A program made the position numbers and the translations under genes. The notes below the pieces were generated by a model that saw nothing but the letters and a program-made list of their open reading frames with translations, was not told the origin of the DNA and searched no databases. Shown in pieces: positions 45,221 through 53,841 of a DNA stretch of 64,000 nt. The first letter of the stretch is position 1. The number at the start of each line of letters is the position of its first letter. The DNA is from Flavobacteriaceae bacterium PS02338 (GTDB taxonomy: Bacteria; Bacteroidota; Bacteroidia; Sphingobacteriales; Sphingobacteriaceae): the NCBI GenBank assembly GCA_029959615.1, contig JASCOD010000002.1, forward strand, positions 248,001-312,000, written 5' to 3'.

Positions 45221-45263
45221 TACGTCGGTCTACCGTCGGTCCTACGTTCGTCCTACGTCGGTG
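45221..45263. repeat. Four tandem ~11-bp repeats
   Basis: Units TACGTCGGTC, TACCGTCGGTC, CTACGTTCGTC and CTACGTCGGTG follow each other with a period of 10-11 bp, one helical turn. The tract lies in non-coding DNA and is more GC-rich than its surroundings. Confidence 0.6.
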
Positions 45264-45364
45264 ATTTGAAGCCAGAAAAGTAGTTCGATTGGTAAATGTG
45301 ATGTTTTGTTAGGAAATGTTTAAATTCTTAATTTCCATAGAAATTGGAAAAATCAAAAGGGGAG

Positions 45365-45395
45365 ATAGGCTCTGGTAACACAAACCAGAGCCTAT
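45365..45395 (-). terminator. Hairpin terminator behind the ankyrin gene
   Basis: A perfect 12-bp stem, ATAGGCTCTGGT / ACCAGAGCCTAT, with a seven-base loop, just past the stop of the minus-strand ankyrin gene. A short T-run (CCCCTTTT) follows on that strand. Confidence 0.75.
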
Positions 45396-45414
45396 TTAAA
45401 TGTAGGAATATTGA

Positions 45415-45888
45415 TTAGGCTTGTAACATTTCAAGAGCCACGGTATTACCCTGCTGAATGGCCAGATCGGCTGCACATTGTCCTCTGAAATCACATAGGT
45501 TGCTATCTGCCCCGGCAACCAGTAGCAGTCTGACCATTTCATTCCGTCCGAACATGGCGGCAAACATCAATGCCGTTCCACCATTGCCGTGCTGGAGATC
45601 GAGTGCGGCACCATTTTCGATAAGCAGCTCTGCAATATCGGTATAGCCCTTAAAGGCAGCACCCATGAGTGCGGTATTGCCTCCTTCATCTGTAGCATTT
45701 ACATCTGCACCATTGTCCAACAATAACTTAGCTGCCGCTAACTGATGGTTGTAACAGGCTAAGATGAGTGCGGTATAGCCCTTGGGGTCCTTTTGGTCAA
45801 GTGCTACTTTTCTTTCGATGAGTTCCTGTAGCACTTCTATGTTGCCGATCCTTGCGGCATGCAGGAGCATTTCTTTTGCGAGTTCCAT
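45415..45888 (-). CDS. Ankyrin-repeat protein encoded behind the catalase
   Basis: A protein of about 157 residues made of five ankyrin repeats, with clear units YTALILACYNHQLAAAKLLL, NTALMGAAFKGYTDIAELLI and GTALMFAAMFGRNEMVRLLL. The ATG at 45888 avoids overlap with the catalase stop; ATGs at 45918 and 45963 are in frame but run into katE. Catalase-ankyrin gene pairs are known in other bacteria (for example ankB beside a catalase in Pseudomonas), where the ankyrin protein supports catalase activity. A similar role is inferred here. Confidence 0.88.
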   Translation of the reverse strand: MELAKEMLLHAARIGNIEVLQELIERKVALDQKDPKGYTALILACYNHQLAAAKLLLDNGADVNATDEGGNTALMGAAFKGYTDIAELLIENGAALDLQHGNGGTALMFAAMFGRNEMVRLLLVAGADSNLCDFRGQCAADLAIQQGNTVALEMLQA

Positions 45889-45904
45889 ATTTAATGTGAT
45901 ATTG

Positions 45905-48064
45905 TTAGGCAGGTACATTTCTTTCTTTTTCGCGTTCCCAGTTACGGTGCGATGCGATGGCACTAATGAAGTCTTGAATCATATCTTCGGTATTTCCAGT
46001 TAATAGTGCAGCATCCTTTTTCGTGTTTGGACCTGTAATGTGGGAAAGTGCCATCAGTTCCTTTGCCTTTCCAGCAAGGGCTATGGCCTTGCAATGCTTA
46101 TAGGCTTGGTTGAGGAAATGCAGGGCCTCTGGCTGAGCGCTTAGTGTTACAATGTTCTTATCGCCATCGGGTACGAAAACGGCATCGTAGAACACAGAAG
46201 AGGAAGTCAATAGACTTTCTTCTATATTGAACTGCTGCTTACCTGCAGTAATTCCACCAAGTTTCGGCGCAATCAATTCAATGGTGGCGCCTGCCTTTTC
46301 TAAGGCTTTCTTCATCTGGCCTATGCTGTCTGGATCTGCACCTTCTGCTACCAGAAAGGCAATCTTTCTCGTTTGGATGTTGTCCTTTATCGTATTGGAC
46401 ATACTGAGTGCTGCAGAACTTCTAATAGTTGGTTCTTTGTTAATAGATTCGAAATCTTTTGGATTACCATCGGCTGGTATGCTAAAGTTAAGCTGCGCTG
46501 GTTTTGTAGGTAGTTCCATTCCCAGATACTCAGCTACCTGTTGAGCCATATTTTTATCTATTTGAGCCAGTACAGAGAGCATACGCTGACGGATAGCTAG
46601 AGTTTTCACTTTTCCCAATTCAAAACGAAGTGCGTTTATAATGTGTTGCGCTTCTGGAGCAGATTGGCTATGGAAAAAGAGCTTGGCCTGGCTAAAATGG
46701 TCGAAAAAGCTTTTGCTTCTGGCACGGATCTTTCTGGCGTCAATTCTTTCTGTATGTGAACTGAAACCACCGTCTGCGACTTTTACTTGGTGCGGAAAGT
46801 TGTCGCCCGTACTGTTAGGGCCATAGCTGGCCTTGCCTACGTTGATGGTCTGGCGCATGTGGCCATCCCTTTGATTATTGTGTACCGGAACTATTGGACG
46901 GTTAATAGGAATTTCATGGAAATTCGGACCGCCCAATCGGATCAGTTGGGTATCGGTATAGGAGAACAGCCTGCCCTGTAAGAGCGGATCGTTGGTAAAG
47001 TCTATACCAGGTACCACGTGACCAACATGAAAGGCGACTTGTTCGGTCTCGGCGAAAAAATTATCCGGATTACGGTTAAGGGTCATTTTACCTATGCGTT
47101 GTACGGGTACCAGTTCTTCTGGAATTAATTTGGTAGGGTCCAATAGGTCAAAATCGAATTTGTGCTCATCGGATTCCGGTACCACCTGTATGCCCAGTTC
47201 CCATTCAGGAAAGCTACCATTCTGAATCGCTTCCCAAAGATCACGTCTATGGAAGTCAGGGTCTTTTCCCGAAATAATCTGGGCCTCGTCCCAAGCCACG
47301 GCGTGAACGCCCAATAATGGTTTCCAATGAAACTTTACAAAATGACTTTCGCCCTTTGCATTAATCAGTCTAAAGGTATGTACACCAAATCCTTCCATCA
47401 TGCGGTAGCTACGTGGGATAGCCCTATCGCTCATGGCCCACATTACCATGTGTGCAGATTCGGGCATCATCGAGATAAAATCCCAAAAGGTGTCGTGAGC
47501 CGATGCCGCCTGCGGCATTTCATTGTCTGGTTCAGGTTTGACAGCATGGATTAGGTCTGGGAATTTCATGGCATCCTGTATGAAAAATACTGGCATGTTG
47601 TTGCCCACAAGATCAAAGTTGCCCTCTTGCGTATAGAATTTAACGGCAAAACCACGGACATCCCTGGCCAGATCGGTAGAACCCTTTGAACCGGCCACGG
47701 TAGAAAAACGCACGAATACGGGCGTTTCATTTTCGGTATTGTTCAGAAAGTTGGCTCTAGTGAGTTCGGGTATGGATTTGTACAATGTAAATACGCCGTG
47801 TGCGCCAGCACCGCGGGCATGTACTATCCTTTCCGGGATACGCTCATGGTCAAAATGGGTGATCTTTTCTCTGAGGATGAAATCTTCTAGTAAGGTTGCG
47901 CCCCGGTCGCCTGATCGAAGGGAGTTTTGGTCGTCGTTGATCTTTACACCATGATCGGTAGTCATTGGTTGCCCATTGGCATCTGCTTGATGTGAAAGTA
48001 GCTGTGCTGTTTTTTTGTTTTCTGGCAGTTTTGCCTGTTGTGGGGTAAGTGTCTTTTTTGCCAT
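45905..48064 (-). CDS. katE: Large-subunit catalase (HPII/KatE type)
   Basis: A 719-residue monofunctional heme catalase that breaks down hydrogen peroxide. The catalytic histidine is H82 in ERIVHARGAGAHG, the distal Asn is in LVGNNMPVFFIQDA (155-156), and the proximal heme Tyr lies in GRLFSYTDTQLIRLG. After about residue 560 a C-terminal flavodoxin-like/DJ-1-PfpI domain (TRKIAFLVAEGADPDSI and later) marks the large-subunit clade, similar to E. coli HPII. It heads a transcript with the ankyrin gene. Confidence 0.96.
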   Translation of the reverse strand: MAKKTLTPQQAKLPENKKTAQLLSHQADANGQPMTTDHGVKINDDQNSLRSGDRGATLLEDFILREKITHFDHERIPERIVHARGAGAHGVFTLYKSIPELTRANFLNNTENETPVFVRFSTVAGSKGSTDLARDVRGFAVKFYTQEGNFDLVGNNMPVFFIQDAMKFPDLIHAVKPEPDNEMPQAASAHDTFWDFISMMPESAHMVMWAMSDRAIPRSYRMMEGFGVHTFRLINAKGESHFVKFHWKPLLGVHAVAWDEAQIISGKDPDFHRRDLWEAIQNGSFPEWELGIQVVPESDEHKFDFDLLDPTKLIPEELVPVQRIGKMTLNRNPDNFFAETEQVAFHVGHVVPGIDFTNDPLLQGRLFSYTDTQLIRLGGPNFHEIPINRPIVPVHNNQRDGHMRQTINVGKASYGPNSTGDNFPHQVKVADGGFSSHTERIDARKIRARSKSFFDHFSQAKLFFHSQSAPEAQHIINALRFELGKVKTLAIRQRMLSVLAQIDKNMAQQVAEYLGMELPTKPAQLNFSIPADGNPKDFESINKEPTIRSSAALSMSNTIKDNIQTRKIAFLVAEGADPDSIGQMKKALEKAGATIELIAPKLGGITAGKQQFNIEESLLTSSSVFYDAVFVPDGDKNIVTLSAQPEALHFLNQAYKHCKAIALAGKAKELMALSHITGPNTKKDAALLTGNTEDMIQDFISAIASHRNWEREKERNVPA

Positions 48065-48233
48065 TATTCGTTTGTTTTGTGTTCACTGCTGCATTGTGGC
48101 AGTACCGGTCGTTTAGTCCTAGCGAAGGAACAATCGGGGAAAACGATTGGTTTTTCTGAACCATATATCAGGTATTCTGAAAGTTAAATACGCTTGGTTG
48201 CCAATCTTGTTGTACCCGAACTTTCGTGTCTTT

Positions 48234-48764
48234 CTATAATCCCTGTGGTACAATTGTTTCACCAGAGATGGCCCTTTGAGCGATCCTCTCCAACCAGGTG
48301 TAGGTGGCTTCATTCTCCATAATGGACTGCTTGAGCAAGGAAGGGGTATGTATCCAGCCCATTTGGACCGAAAGGGGGTAGAGCAGCTTGTAACAGGTGA
48401 CTTTGGCCTGCAATACCTGTTGTACACTTGCGATCATCAGTACATCACGCATCGCTTCTTTGATCCTTCCATGTGAGATAGGGGCTAAGGGGGATACCGA
48501 AATTTGCTTAGGTGTATGCTTGTGCATCGTTATCGCTACTTCTTTTTGAATCAGCTTTAAGCGCTTGAAGTGGTCTTTAATTGCCGTTTGCTCTTCATGG
48601 AGCGCTTTGGACAGTTCGGGTGTATAGGCCGCTTTACGTATCTGCTGGTAATACTTTTTAGACAATTTTTCAAGCGAGATCAGTTGGTCAAAAAGCATGT
48701 CGAAAGTACTTGAATGTTTATCTTTTTGTTTTTTCATTGATGGGTTGATAGAAAATGAGTGCAT
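48234..48764 (-). CDS. DUF892 ferritin-like protein (YciE/YciF type)
   Basis: A 176-residue helical protein matching the DUF892 family, a ferritin-like four-helix bundle. Features are FDMLFDQLISLEKLSKKYYQ, AAYTPELSKALHEEQTAIKD and LKQSIMENEATYTWLE. The usual DUF892 metal ligands (Glu/His along the helices) are only partly present, so iron binding is uncertain. Members are induced by osmotic and oxidative stress in several bacteria. It lies upstream of katE on the same strand. The start may be the ATG at 48737. Confidence 0.7.
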   Translation of the reverse strand: MHSFSINPSMKKQKDKHSSTFDMLFDQLISLEKLSKKYYQQIRKAAYTPELSKALHEEQTAIKDHFKRLKLIQKEVAITMHKHTPKQISVSPLAPISHGRIKEAMRDVLMIASVQQVLQAKVTCYKLLYPLSVQMGWIHTPSLLKQSIMENEATYTWLERIAQRAISGETIVPQGL

Positions 48765-48848
48765 ATTTATGTGCCTGTAGGTGAGGTTGTATCAAGAGGT
48801 TTGGGCTCTGATAATCCTTTTTTTGACATAGGTAAATAGAGATAAGAT

Positions 48849-49601
48849 CTATATGTGTTGTTTGAGCGGTTTGATCTTTAACTCCACAATAGATGTCCTT
48901 TCGCTTTGGGACAGCACATAGATGATACTCTGCGCAATATCGTCAGACACCAACATTTCCATTGCCTCAATTCTTTGATGTTTATCTTCTTCGGACAGCT
49001 CCTGCATGTCTGTGTCTACCGCTCCAGGTGTGATTAAGGTAACGTTGATGCCCTTCGGATTAACTTCCTTCCTCAGCGATTCTGAAAATCCCTGTATGGC
49101 TGATTTCGTTGCCACATAGACAGAGCCTCCATCTTCACGTGTATCAGCGCTCATCGAACCAATATGGATGATATGACCTTTTCCCTGTGGCAACATTTCG
49201 GTGAGCGCATAATGGCTACAGGCTAGGTACCCCATTACGTTGATCTTTACGACATACTCCCAGTCTTTGTATTCACCCTTTGTAATGGCTCCAAAACCTA
49301 GGGCGGCATTATTGATCAGTATGTCCAGCCCGCCCAGCTCATCCCTAACCACGGAAAACACCTTTTCAATATCTTCCTGTAGAGACATATCGGCGGCAAC
49401 ACCCAGTACTTTCGTTTCACTGTCATCATGTTTTACCGCCTCTAATGTTTCTTCGATGGTAGCCTGGTGGCGTCCCACAATAACAATATTCGCTTTGCAT
49501 GCCGCTAATCTAATGGCAACTGCCCTGCCTATACCTGTTGTTCCGCCAGTAATTAGGATGCGTTTTCCAGCTATTCTTTCGAGATTAAATAAATTATCCA
49601 T
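48849..49601 (-). CDS. Short-chain dehydrogenase/reductase (SDR)
   Basis: A 250-residue SDR. The Rossmann motif TGGTTGIGRAVA (about 18-29), NNAALG, the catalytic Ser in HIGSMSAD and the YVATK catalytic pair are all present. The C-terminal part includes ITPGAVDTDM, normal for classical SDRs. The substrate cannot be inferred. It belongs to the row of stress-linked minus-strand genes (SDR, DUF892, katE, ankyrin). Confidence 0.9.
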   Translation of the reverse strand: MDNLFNLERIAGKRILITGGTTGIGRAVAIRLAACKANIVIVGRHQATIEETLEAVKHDDSETKVLGVAADMSLQEDIEKVFSVVRDELGGLDILINNAALGFGAITKGEYKDWEYVVKINVMGYLACSHYALTEMLPQGKGHIIHIGSMSADTREDGGSVYVATKSAIQGFSESLRKEVNPKGINVTLITPGAVDTDMQELSEEDKHQRIEAMEMLVSDDIAQSIIYVLSQSERTSIVELKIKPLKQHI

Positions 49602-49909
49602 TGTAATTTTAAATGTTTATCAAGAACCATGGATCTGGGGTATGGTTTGTGAGCTAAATACGTCTTTTATGGTTCAGAATACCTGAAAAATGTTTAGAAA
49701 CTTATTCGTACAGGCGAAAGAATATTCGGAAGACAGAAGGATATATTGCTTAAGATATGTTCTGGGGCTGCCTGTAACAAATACATTTAGATGACACGTC
49801 CTATTCTCTGGCATATGGGGAATTTAGAACGCTAAAACTTTTCGGCTATTCTACGACTTAAGCCTAGTAGATGGAATATTTCCTTCCATAAACCTTAAAA
49901 TAAAATTAC
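49602..49909. other. Divergent promoter region, 308 bp
   Basis: It separates the minus-strand SDR gene from the plus-strand small acidic protein. No gene is seen. The dyad at 49872 is the only clear structure. Confidence 0.5.
49872..49888. promoter_or_regulatory. TGGAA-N7-TTCCA dyad, site 1
   Basis: TGGAA-TATTTCC-TTCCA (extended by A/T to six-base arms) lies 21 bp before the start of the 94-residue gene. The same arms and spacing recur at 58155. Confidence 0.4.
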
Positions 49910-50194
49910 ATGAACAAGCAAGGAAATAGACAACAGAAAAACTCAAACAAAAAAGTCAGTGAAAATGAGAATCCAAATGCAAAAAATCAAGAAGAGGAGA
50001 AATATAATTTGCCCGAGGAGGATATGGGCCAGGAAGATTGGTCAATAGAGGAAGCGCTGATTGAAAAGCAGGACGTAGCGAATGGCGTGGCCGAGCGCTA
50101 TGATAAAGACCCGATTAAAAATTCCCATGATCCTGAGCATGAACAACTTGACGAAGATGGATGGACCGAACGCCGAATACCGCCGCCGATCTGA
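49910..50194 (+). CDS. Small charged, probably disordered protein
   Basis: A 94-residue protein rich in Glu, Asn, Lys and Asp with no hydrophobic segment. It starts MNKQGNRQQKNSNKKVSENE and ends WTERRIPPPI. No family is recognised. The composition is hydrophilin-like, as seen in some desiccation or osmotic stress proteins, which suits the neighbourhood but is only an inference. It is a genuine-looking gene by its start context and free-standing position. Confidence 0.6.
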   Translation: MNKQGNRQQKNSNKKVSENENPNAKNQEEEKYNLPEEDMGQEDWSIEEALIEKQDVANGVAERYDKDPIKNSHDPEHEQLDEDGWTERRIPPPI

Positions 50195-50347
50195 TACAGA
50201 TGAGCATAAGATACTTAGGTATACACACCTGTTATGTGGGGTCAGATACCTGTTTTTCAATAAAGTACGTTAATTTACGCAGCTAAGTTTCTGCTGGTTA
50301 AACAATCTATAGGATAAGTTGTTGGTGTCTGTAAAGTTGAATAGAAC

Positions 50348-50710
50348 ATGAAAAAAGTTTGGGTAGTAGAAGATGATCTTGGCATAAGGGAAGTCATCGC
50401 CATCTTATTAGAAGAGGAGGGTTACGAAGTATCACTTTTTGAGAATGCCTCACAGTTTATGCTTGCGCTAAGCACTCGTACTGGCGATATAGATGCTTTG
50501 GTGATGGACGTGATGTTGCCTGATGGCAATGGCATACACCTGTGCCACAAGGTAAAGTCGAGCGAAAGTTTCGGTCATGTGCCAGTACTGATGATATCGG
50601 CAAATACCAATTTTTGCGATGTAGAACGGTTCTGCAGGGCAGATGATTTTATACCTAAGCCTTTTGATATCAATGAAATGGTCAGGAAAGTAGGCCGTCT
50701 AACGGCCTAA
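50348..50710 (+). CDS. Receiver-only response regulator (upstream of stressosome)
   Basis: A 120-residue CheY-like receiver lacking any output domain. The acidic pocket is in VVEDDLGI, the phospho-acceptor is D54 (LVMDVMLPDGNG) and the conserved lysine is K104 (IPKPFDI). It is a paralog of the phytochrome-operon receiver at 44457. It lies on the same strand 456 bp upstream of the stressosome operon, whose last gene is a histidine kinase, making a functional link plausible. Confidence 0.93.
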   Translation: MKKVWVVEDDLGIREVIAILLEEEGYEVSLFENASQFMLALSTRTGDIDALVMDVMLPDGNGIHLCHKVKSSESFGHVPVLMISANTNFCDVERFCRADDFIPKPFDINEMVRKVGRLTA

Positions 50711-51166
50711 ATCATATTTTCTAAGATATTTAGCTATATTTCTTTAATTATCAAAACATAAAAATCAGTGTTGATGTTTATCGGATTGTTGGTGCAGACG
50801 ACTAGAGCAATATCAAAAACGGGCGTGATCTCGCTGAAAAAAATGTTAAGGAGTTTGAACTAGACAAATTAGGTTTTACAGGAATTGGCTACGTGTGCAA
50901 AGCTGTCGTAAAGCCTAACACCTTATTGTACGCGTGAAACTAGATTTTGCAGTTCCCTTATACATCGAAACATTAGTATGTAGCGGTAAACTATGTAGTT
51001 GGATATTAGTGTATTCATGAATATGTTTTGGTTTTTGCCGTTTTTTTAGGTCTGTAGCGCATTTTTTGATGTCTAGTTTCCAATGCTCATTGTCATTTGA
51101 TGCCGATAGCAATTGTTAAAGCTTTATGTTTATATTTACGCAAATTACCATATAAAAAAGACGCAT
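50711..51166. other. Leader region of the stressosome operon, 456 bp
   Basis: No intact gene. One stretch (about 50820-50937) reads in frame as SNIKNGRDLAEKNVKEFELD and on to LLYA between stops; it looks like coding debris of unknown origin. Near the operon, TTG at 51113 and TATATTTA at 51131 approximate the -33/-7 pattern of a Bacteroidota promoter. Confidence 0.4.
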
Positions 51167-52033
51167 ATGTCAACAACCTTGTATAAAGTACTTCAAAAGA
51201 AGAAAAAAAACATTTTAGAGTATTGGATGAGTCTGCAATTGTCTGATGACGGTTTGAGGGAGGATCTTATCACTAATGAAGATTTAAGGGTACAATCTGA
51301 AGAGCTGGTCAATGCATTGATCGCTAATCTTTCAGAGGCCAGTTCGCTGGACCTTCAAGCGGAAAGCTGGGATCCGGTTATCGAAATTCTGGGGGGTATT
51401 TCCATCACACGTGCCCGTCAAGGTTTCTCTCCACGTGAGACTGGGAATTTTATTTTCACTTTAAAGGAATCTATTTTACAGGTGCTTAATGAGGAAATCA
51501 AAGGACAGCCGGAAGTTTTGTTTGAAGAGAGTCGTAAGATCAATCGCTTAATGGACAACCTGAGTGTGATTACCTTCGAAACCTTTATCAAAGGCAGGGA
51601 AGAAGTGATTTTACGCCAAACGGATGAAATTTCGGAAATATCTACGCCAGTGATCAGGGTGTGGGATGGTATTTTGGCATTGCCAATTATCGGTACTTTG
51701 GATAGTTCGCGTACGCAGGTAGTGATGGAAAGCTTGTTACAGGAAATTGTAGAAACAGGTTCTGGTATTGCTATTTTAGATATTTCTGGTGTGCCTGCCG
51801 TGGATTCGCTTGTTGCGCAACACCTGATCAAAACAGTAAGTGCAACCAGGTTGATGGGAGCGGAATGCATCATCAGTGGGATTCGTCCGGAAATTGCCCA
51901 AACGGTAGTACACCTAGGCATTGATCTATCCAATATAATTACCAAGGCGAGTTTAGCCTCAGCCCTGGCCTATGCTTTTAGGACTTTGAGATTAGAAGTA
52001 AGAAAATCGAATATTGTTGCACCTAAAAACTAG
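51167..52033 (+). CDS. rsbR: RsbR-like stressosome sensor/scaffold protein
   Basis: A 288-residue RsbR paralog (from the ATG at 51167; the frame is open to 51113 but upstream residues are not family-like). The N-terminal helical RsbRD-type domain (about 1-155, including IRVWDGILALPIIG at its end) is the variable sensing part. The C-terminal STAS domain carries both phosphosites: Ser214 in VPAVDSLVAQHL (Thr171 in B. subtilis RsbR) and Thr246 in GIRPEIAQTVVHLGI (Thr205). It would build the stressosome shell with the RsbS encoded 8 bp downstream. Confidence 0.9.
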   Translation: MSTTLYKVLQKKKKNILEYWMSLQLSDDGLREDLITNEDLRVQSEELVNALIANLSEASSLDLQAESWDPVIEILGGISITRARQGFSPRETGNFIFTLKESILQVLNEEIKGQPEVLFEESRKINRLMDNLSVITFETFIKGREEVILRQTDEISEISTPVIRVWDGILALPIIGTLDSSRTQVVMESLLQEIVETGSGIAILDISGVPAVDSLVAQHLIKTVSATRLMGAECIISGIRPEIAQTVVHLGIDLSNIITKASLASALAYAFRTLRLEVRKSNIVAPKN

Positions 52034-52041
52034 TTTATACA

Positions 52042-52443
52042 ATGGATAGAATACCTATTCTTAGGATGGGCAGTTTTCTTTTGGTGACCATCCAGGTTGA
52101 TCTGTACGATAGGTTAGCACTTACGTTGGAAGCTGATCTGGTACAAATGGTTAACAAAACCCAGGCAAGGGGTGTATTGATCGATATTTCTGCGGTATCT
52201 ATTGTGGATTCTTTCATGGGAAGGATTATCGGCAATATTGCAAGCATGTCCAAGATATTGGATGCTGAGACAGTAGTAGTCGGTATGCAGCCAGCGGTAG
52301 CTATTACGCTTATTGAGTTAGGACTTCCCTTAAAAGGGGTACATACCGCTCTGGACGTAGAGAAGGGAATGAGATTACTGACAGAGATGATCGGCACCGA
52401 GCAGCCCGAGGAAAGCGAGGACGATGATTATATCACTGACTAA
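52042..52443 (+). CDS. rsbS: RsbS-like STAS stressosome core protein
   Basis: A 133-residue single-domain STAS protein. The phosphosite is Ser57 in VSIVDSFMGRIIG (Ser59 in B. subtilis), and DAETVVVGMQPAVAITLIEL matches the family closely. RsbS sequesters the kinase RsbT until phosphorylated. An acidic tail (EQPEESEDDDY) overlaps the start of rsbT by 20 bp, indicating tight translational coupling. Confidence 0.93.
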   Translation: MDRIPILRMGSFLLVTIQVDLYDRLALTLEADLVQMVNKTQARGVLIDISAVSIVDSFMGRIIGNIASMSKILDAETVVVGMQPAVAITLIELGLPLKGVHTALDVEKGMRLLTEMIGTEQPEESEDDDYITD

Positions 52444-52834
52444 AGATCCTGTAACGATTCAGAAGGAGCAGGACGTGGTGCTGTTCAGGAACCGACTGAA
52501 GGAAGTAGCAGTTAAAATTAAGATGGGGCTGCTTAACCAAACCAGATTAATTACGGCCTCAAGTGAGATCGTACGTAACATGTTGCGCTACGCTGATGGT
52601 GGTGTTGGGCTGATCGAGATCGTTTCGCGTGGGCGTGATAATGGTATCAGGCTAACCTTTACCGATAAGGGACCAGGTATTGCCGACCTGACACTAGCCA
52701 TGCGTGATGGTTACAGTACCGGTAAAAGTTTGGGGTTAGGGCTGCCAGGTTCAAAGCGGCTGGTCGATGAATTCGATATCAAAAGTAAATTAGGGGAAGG
52801 TACCATAGTGATGATGTTAAAATGGACAAAGTAA
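52424..52834 (+). CDS. rsbT: RsbT-like switch serine/threonine kinase
   Basis: A 136-residue GHKL kinase that phosphorylates RsbR and RsbS on stress and is then released to act on a downstream target. The N-box is ASSEIVRNMLRYA with the Mg-binding Asn, the G1 box is TDKGPGIADL and the lid/G2 is LGLGLPGSKRLVDEFD. All ATP-site residues look intact. It overlaps the next gene by 13 bp. Confidence 0.92.
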   Translation: MIISLTKDPVTIQKEQDVVLFRNRLKEVAVKIKMGLLNQTRLITASSEIVRNMLRYADGGVGLIEIVSRGRDNGIRLTFTDKGPGIADLTLAMRDGYSTGKSLGLGLPGSKRLVDEFDIKSKLGEGTIVMMLKWTK

Positions 52835-53841
52835 TCGATTGTACACATACGAGCTTTGCTGCTAGTGATAGGAGCTATTTTGCCCTGTTAAAAAAGGAGA
52901 TACAGAAGAAAGCGGAAGAAGTAGGTATTCCAAAAAATAGACTGAACGAACTTGAACTGATTGTTTCGGAAATTACTTCCAATCTTTTTAAGTATGCCAA
53001 AGATGGTGAAATTTTAGTGGGCGTTTTTGGTAACGATAAGAATTCTTATATCGAGCTGATCAGTATAGACAGCGGACCTGGTATGGTCAATGCCAATAAG
53101 ATGCTCCAAGATGGTGTGACCACTGGAAAGACGCTTGGGCACGGTTTGGGCAGTATCAAGCGCCTATCGGATACCTTCGATATCTATAGCCAAGTAGGCT
53201 GGGGGACTGTTCTGCTCAGCCGTATCTACGTGGCTAAACCACAGGTAGGCAGAAGGGAAACTTTTATAGTTAGGCCGTTAATATTGGCCAAACCCGGTGA
53301 GGTAGTGAGTGGAGATGGCCATATTTGCAGGGTAACACCACAGGGTTTTCAAGTGTTGCTCGCAGACGGCTTAGGTCATGGTACAGCGGCCAATGAAGCG
53401 GTCAACGAAGCTGCAAAAGTTTTTTGGTCAGAACCTGTCCGTACCCCTTCAGATACGCTTAGGGTATTGCATCCCGCCATCAAAAAGACACGTGGTGCAG
53501 TGGCACATATTCTCAGTTACGAGCAAAAGGAAAAAAAATGGATATGTTGTGGCATAGGTAATATTATGCTACGCCTGTACGGAACGCACCTACATAAAAA
53601 TCACATGTCCTATAATGGAATTGTGGGACACAATATACCCAATACGCTGAATGACCAATATTACACCAGCTTGGATTATAATATAGCGGTCATCTGCTCA
53701 GACGGCATCAAAACGCGATGGGATTTGACAAAGTACCCACAAATTCTTAATCATGATCCAAGTATCTTGGCAGCGACTCTTTATAAGGATCATGGCAGGA
53801 GAACAGATGACATGTCGGTTATAGTTATCAAAGTAAAATGA
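52822..53841 (+). CDS. GHKL kinase-PP2C phosphatase fusion (RsbX-like)
   Basis: A 339-residue protein fusing a second RsbT-like GHKL domain (about 1-135; N-box VSEITSNLFKYA, G1 DSGPGMVN, GHGLGSIKRLSD) to a PP2C/SpoIIE-type phosphatase (about 145-339). The phosphatase metal aspartates are visible in GDGHICRV, LADGLGHG, SDGIKTRW and RRTDDMSV. By analogy with RsbX it should dephosphorylate RsbR/RsbS and reset the stressosome. The added ATPase domain is not part of the B. subtilis protein. It overlaps the following kinase gene by 4 bp. Confidence 0.9.
   Translation: MDKVIDCTHTSFAASDRSYFALLKKEIQKKAEEVGIPKNRLNELELIVSEITSNLFKYAKDGEILVGVFGNDKNSYIELISIDSGPGMVNANKMLQDGVTTGKTLGHGLGSIKRLSDTFDIYSQVGWGTVLLSRIYVAKPQVGRRETFIVRPLILAKPGEVVSGDGHICRVTPQGFQVLLADGLGHGTAANEAVNEAAKVFWSEPVRTPSDTLRVLHPAIKKTRGAVAHILSYEQKEKKWICCGIGNIMLRLYGTHLHKNHMSYNGIVGHNIPNTLNDQYYTSLDYNIAVICSDGIKTRWDLTKYPQILNHDPSILAATLYKDHGRRTDDMSVIVIKVK

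Larger units (their letters stand above)
44817..45414. other. Gene-free interval, 598 bp
   Basis: No gene is supported. The interval holds the promoter side of the phytochrome operon, a dyad at 44911, a short phased tandem repeat at 45221 and the terminator behind the ankyrin gene at 45365. Confidence 0.6.

Noticed and set aside
47850..48427. Minus-strand frames of about 100 codons around the katE start
   Set aside because: They overlap katE and the DUF892 gene in other frames and show arginine/proline-rich shadow composition without motifs.
50211..50260. AGGTAT...ATACCT repeat before the second receiver gene
   Set aside because: Arms of six bases around a ~20-base spacer are within chance expectation in AT-rich intergenic DNA.
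51113..51166. Extended start for the RsbR-like protein
   Set aside because: The 18 extra residues fall in the promoter-like region (TATATTTA) and do not resemble the family.
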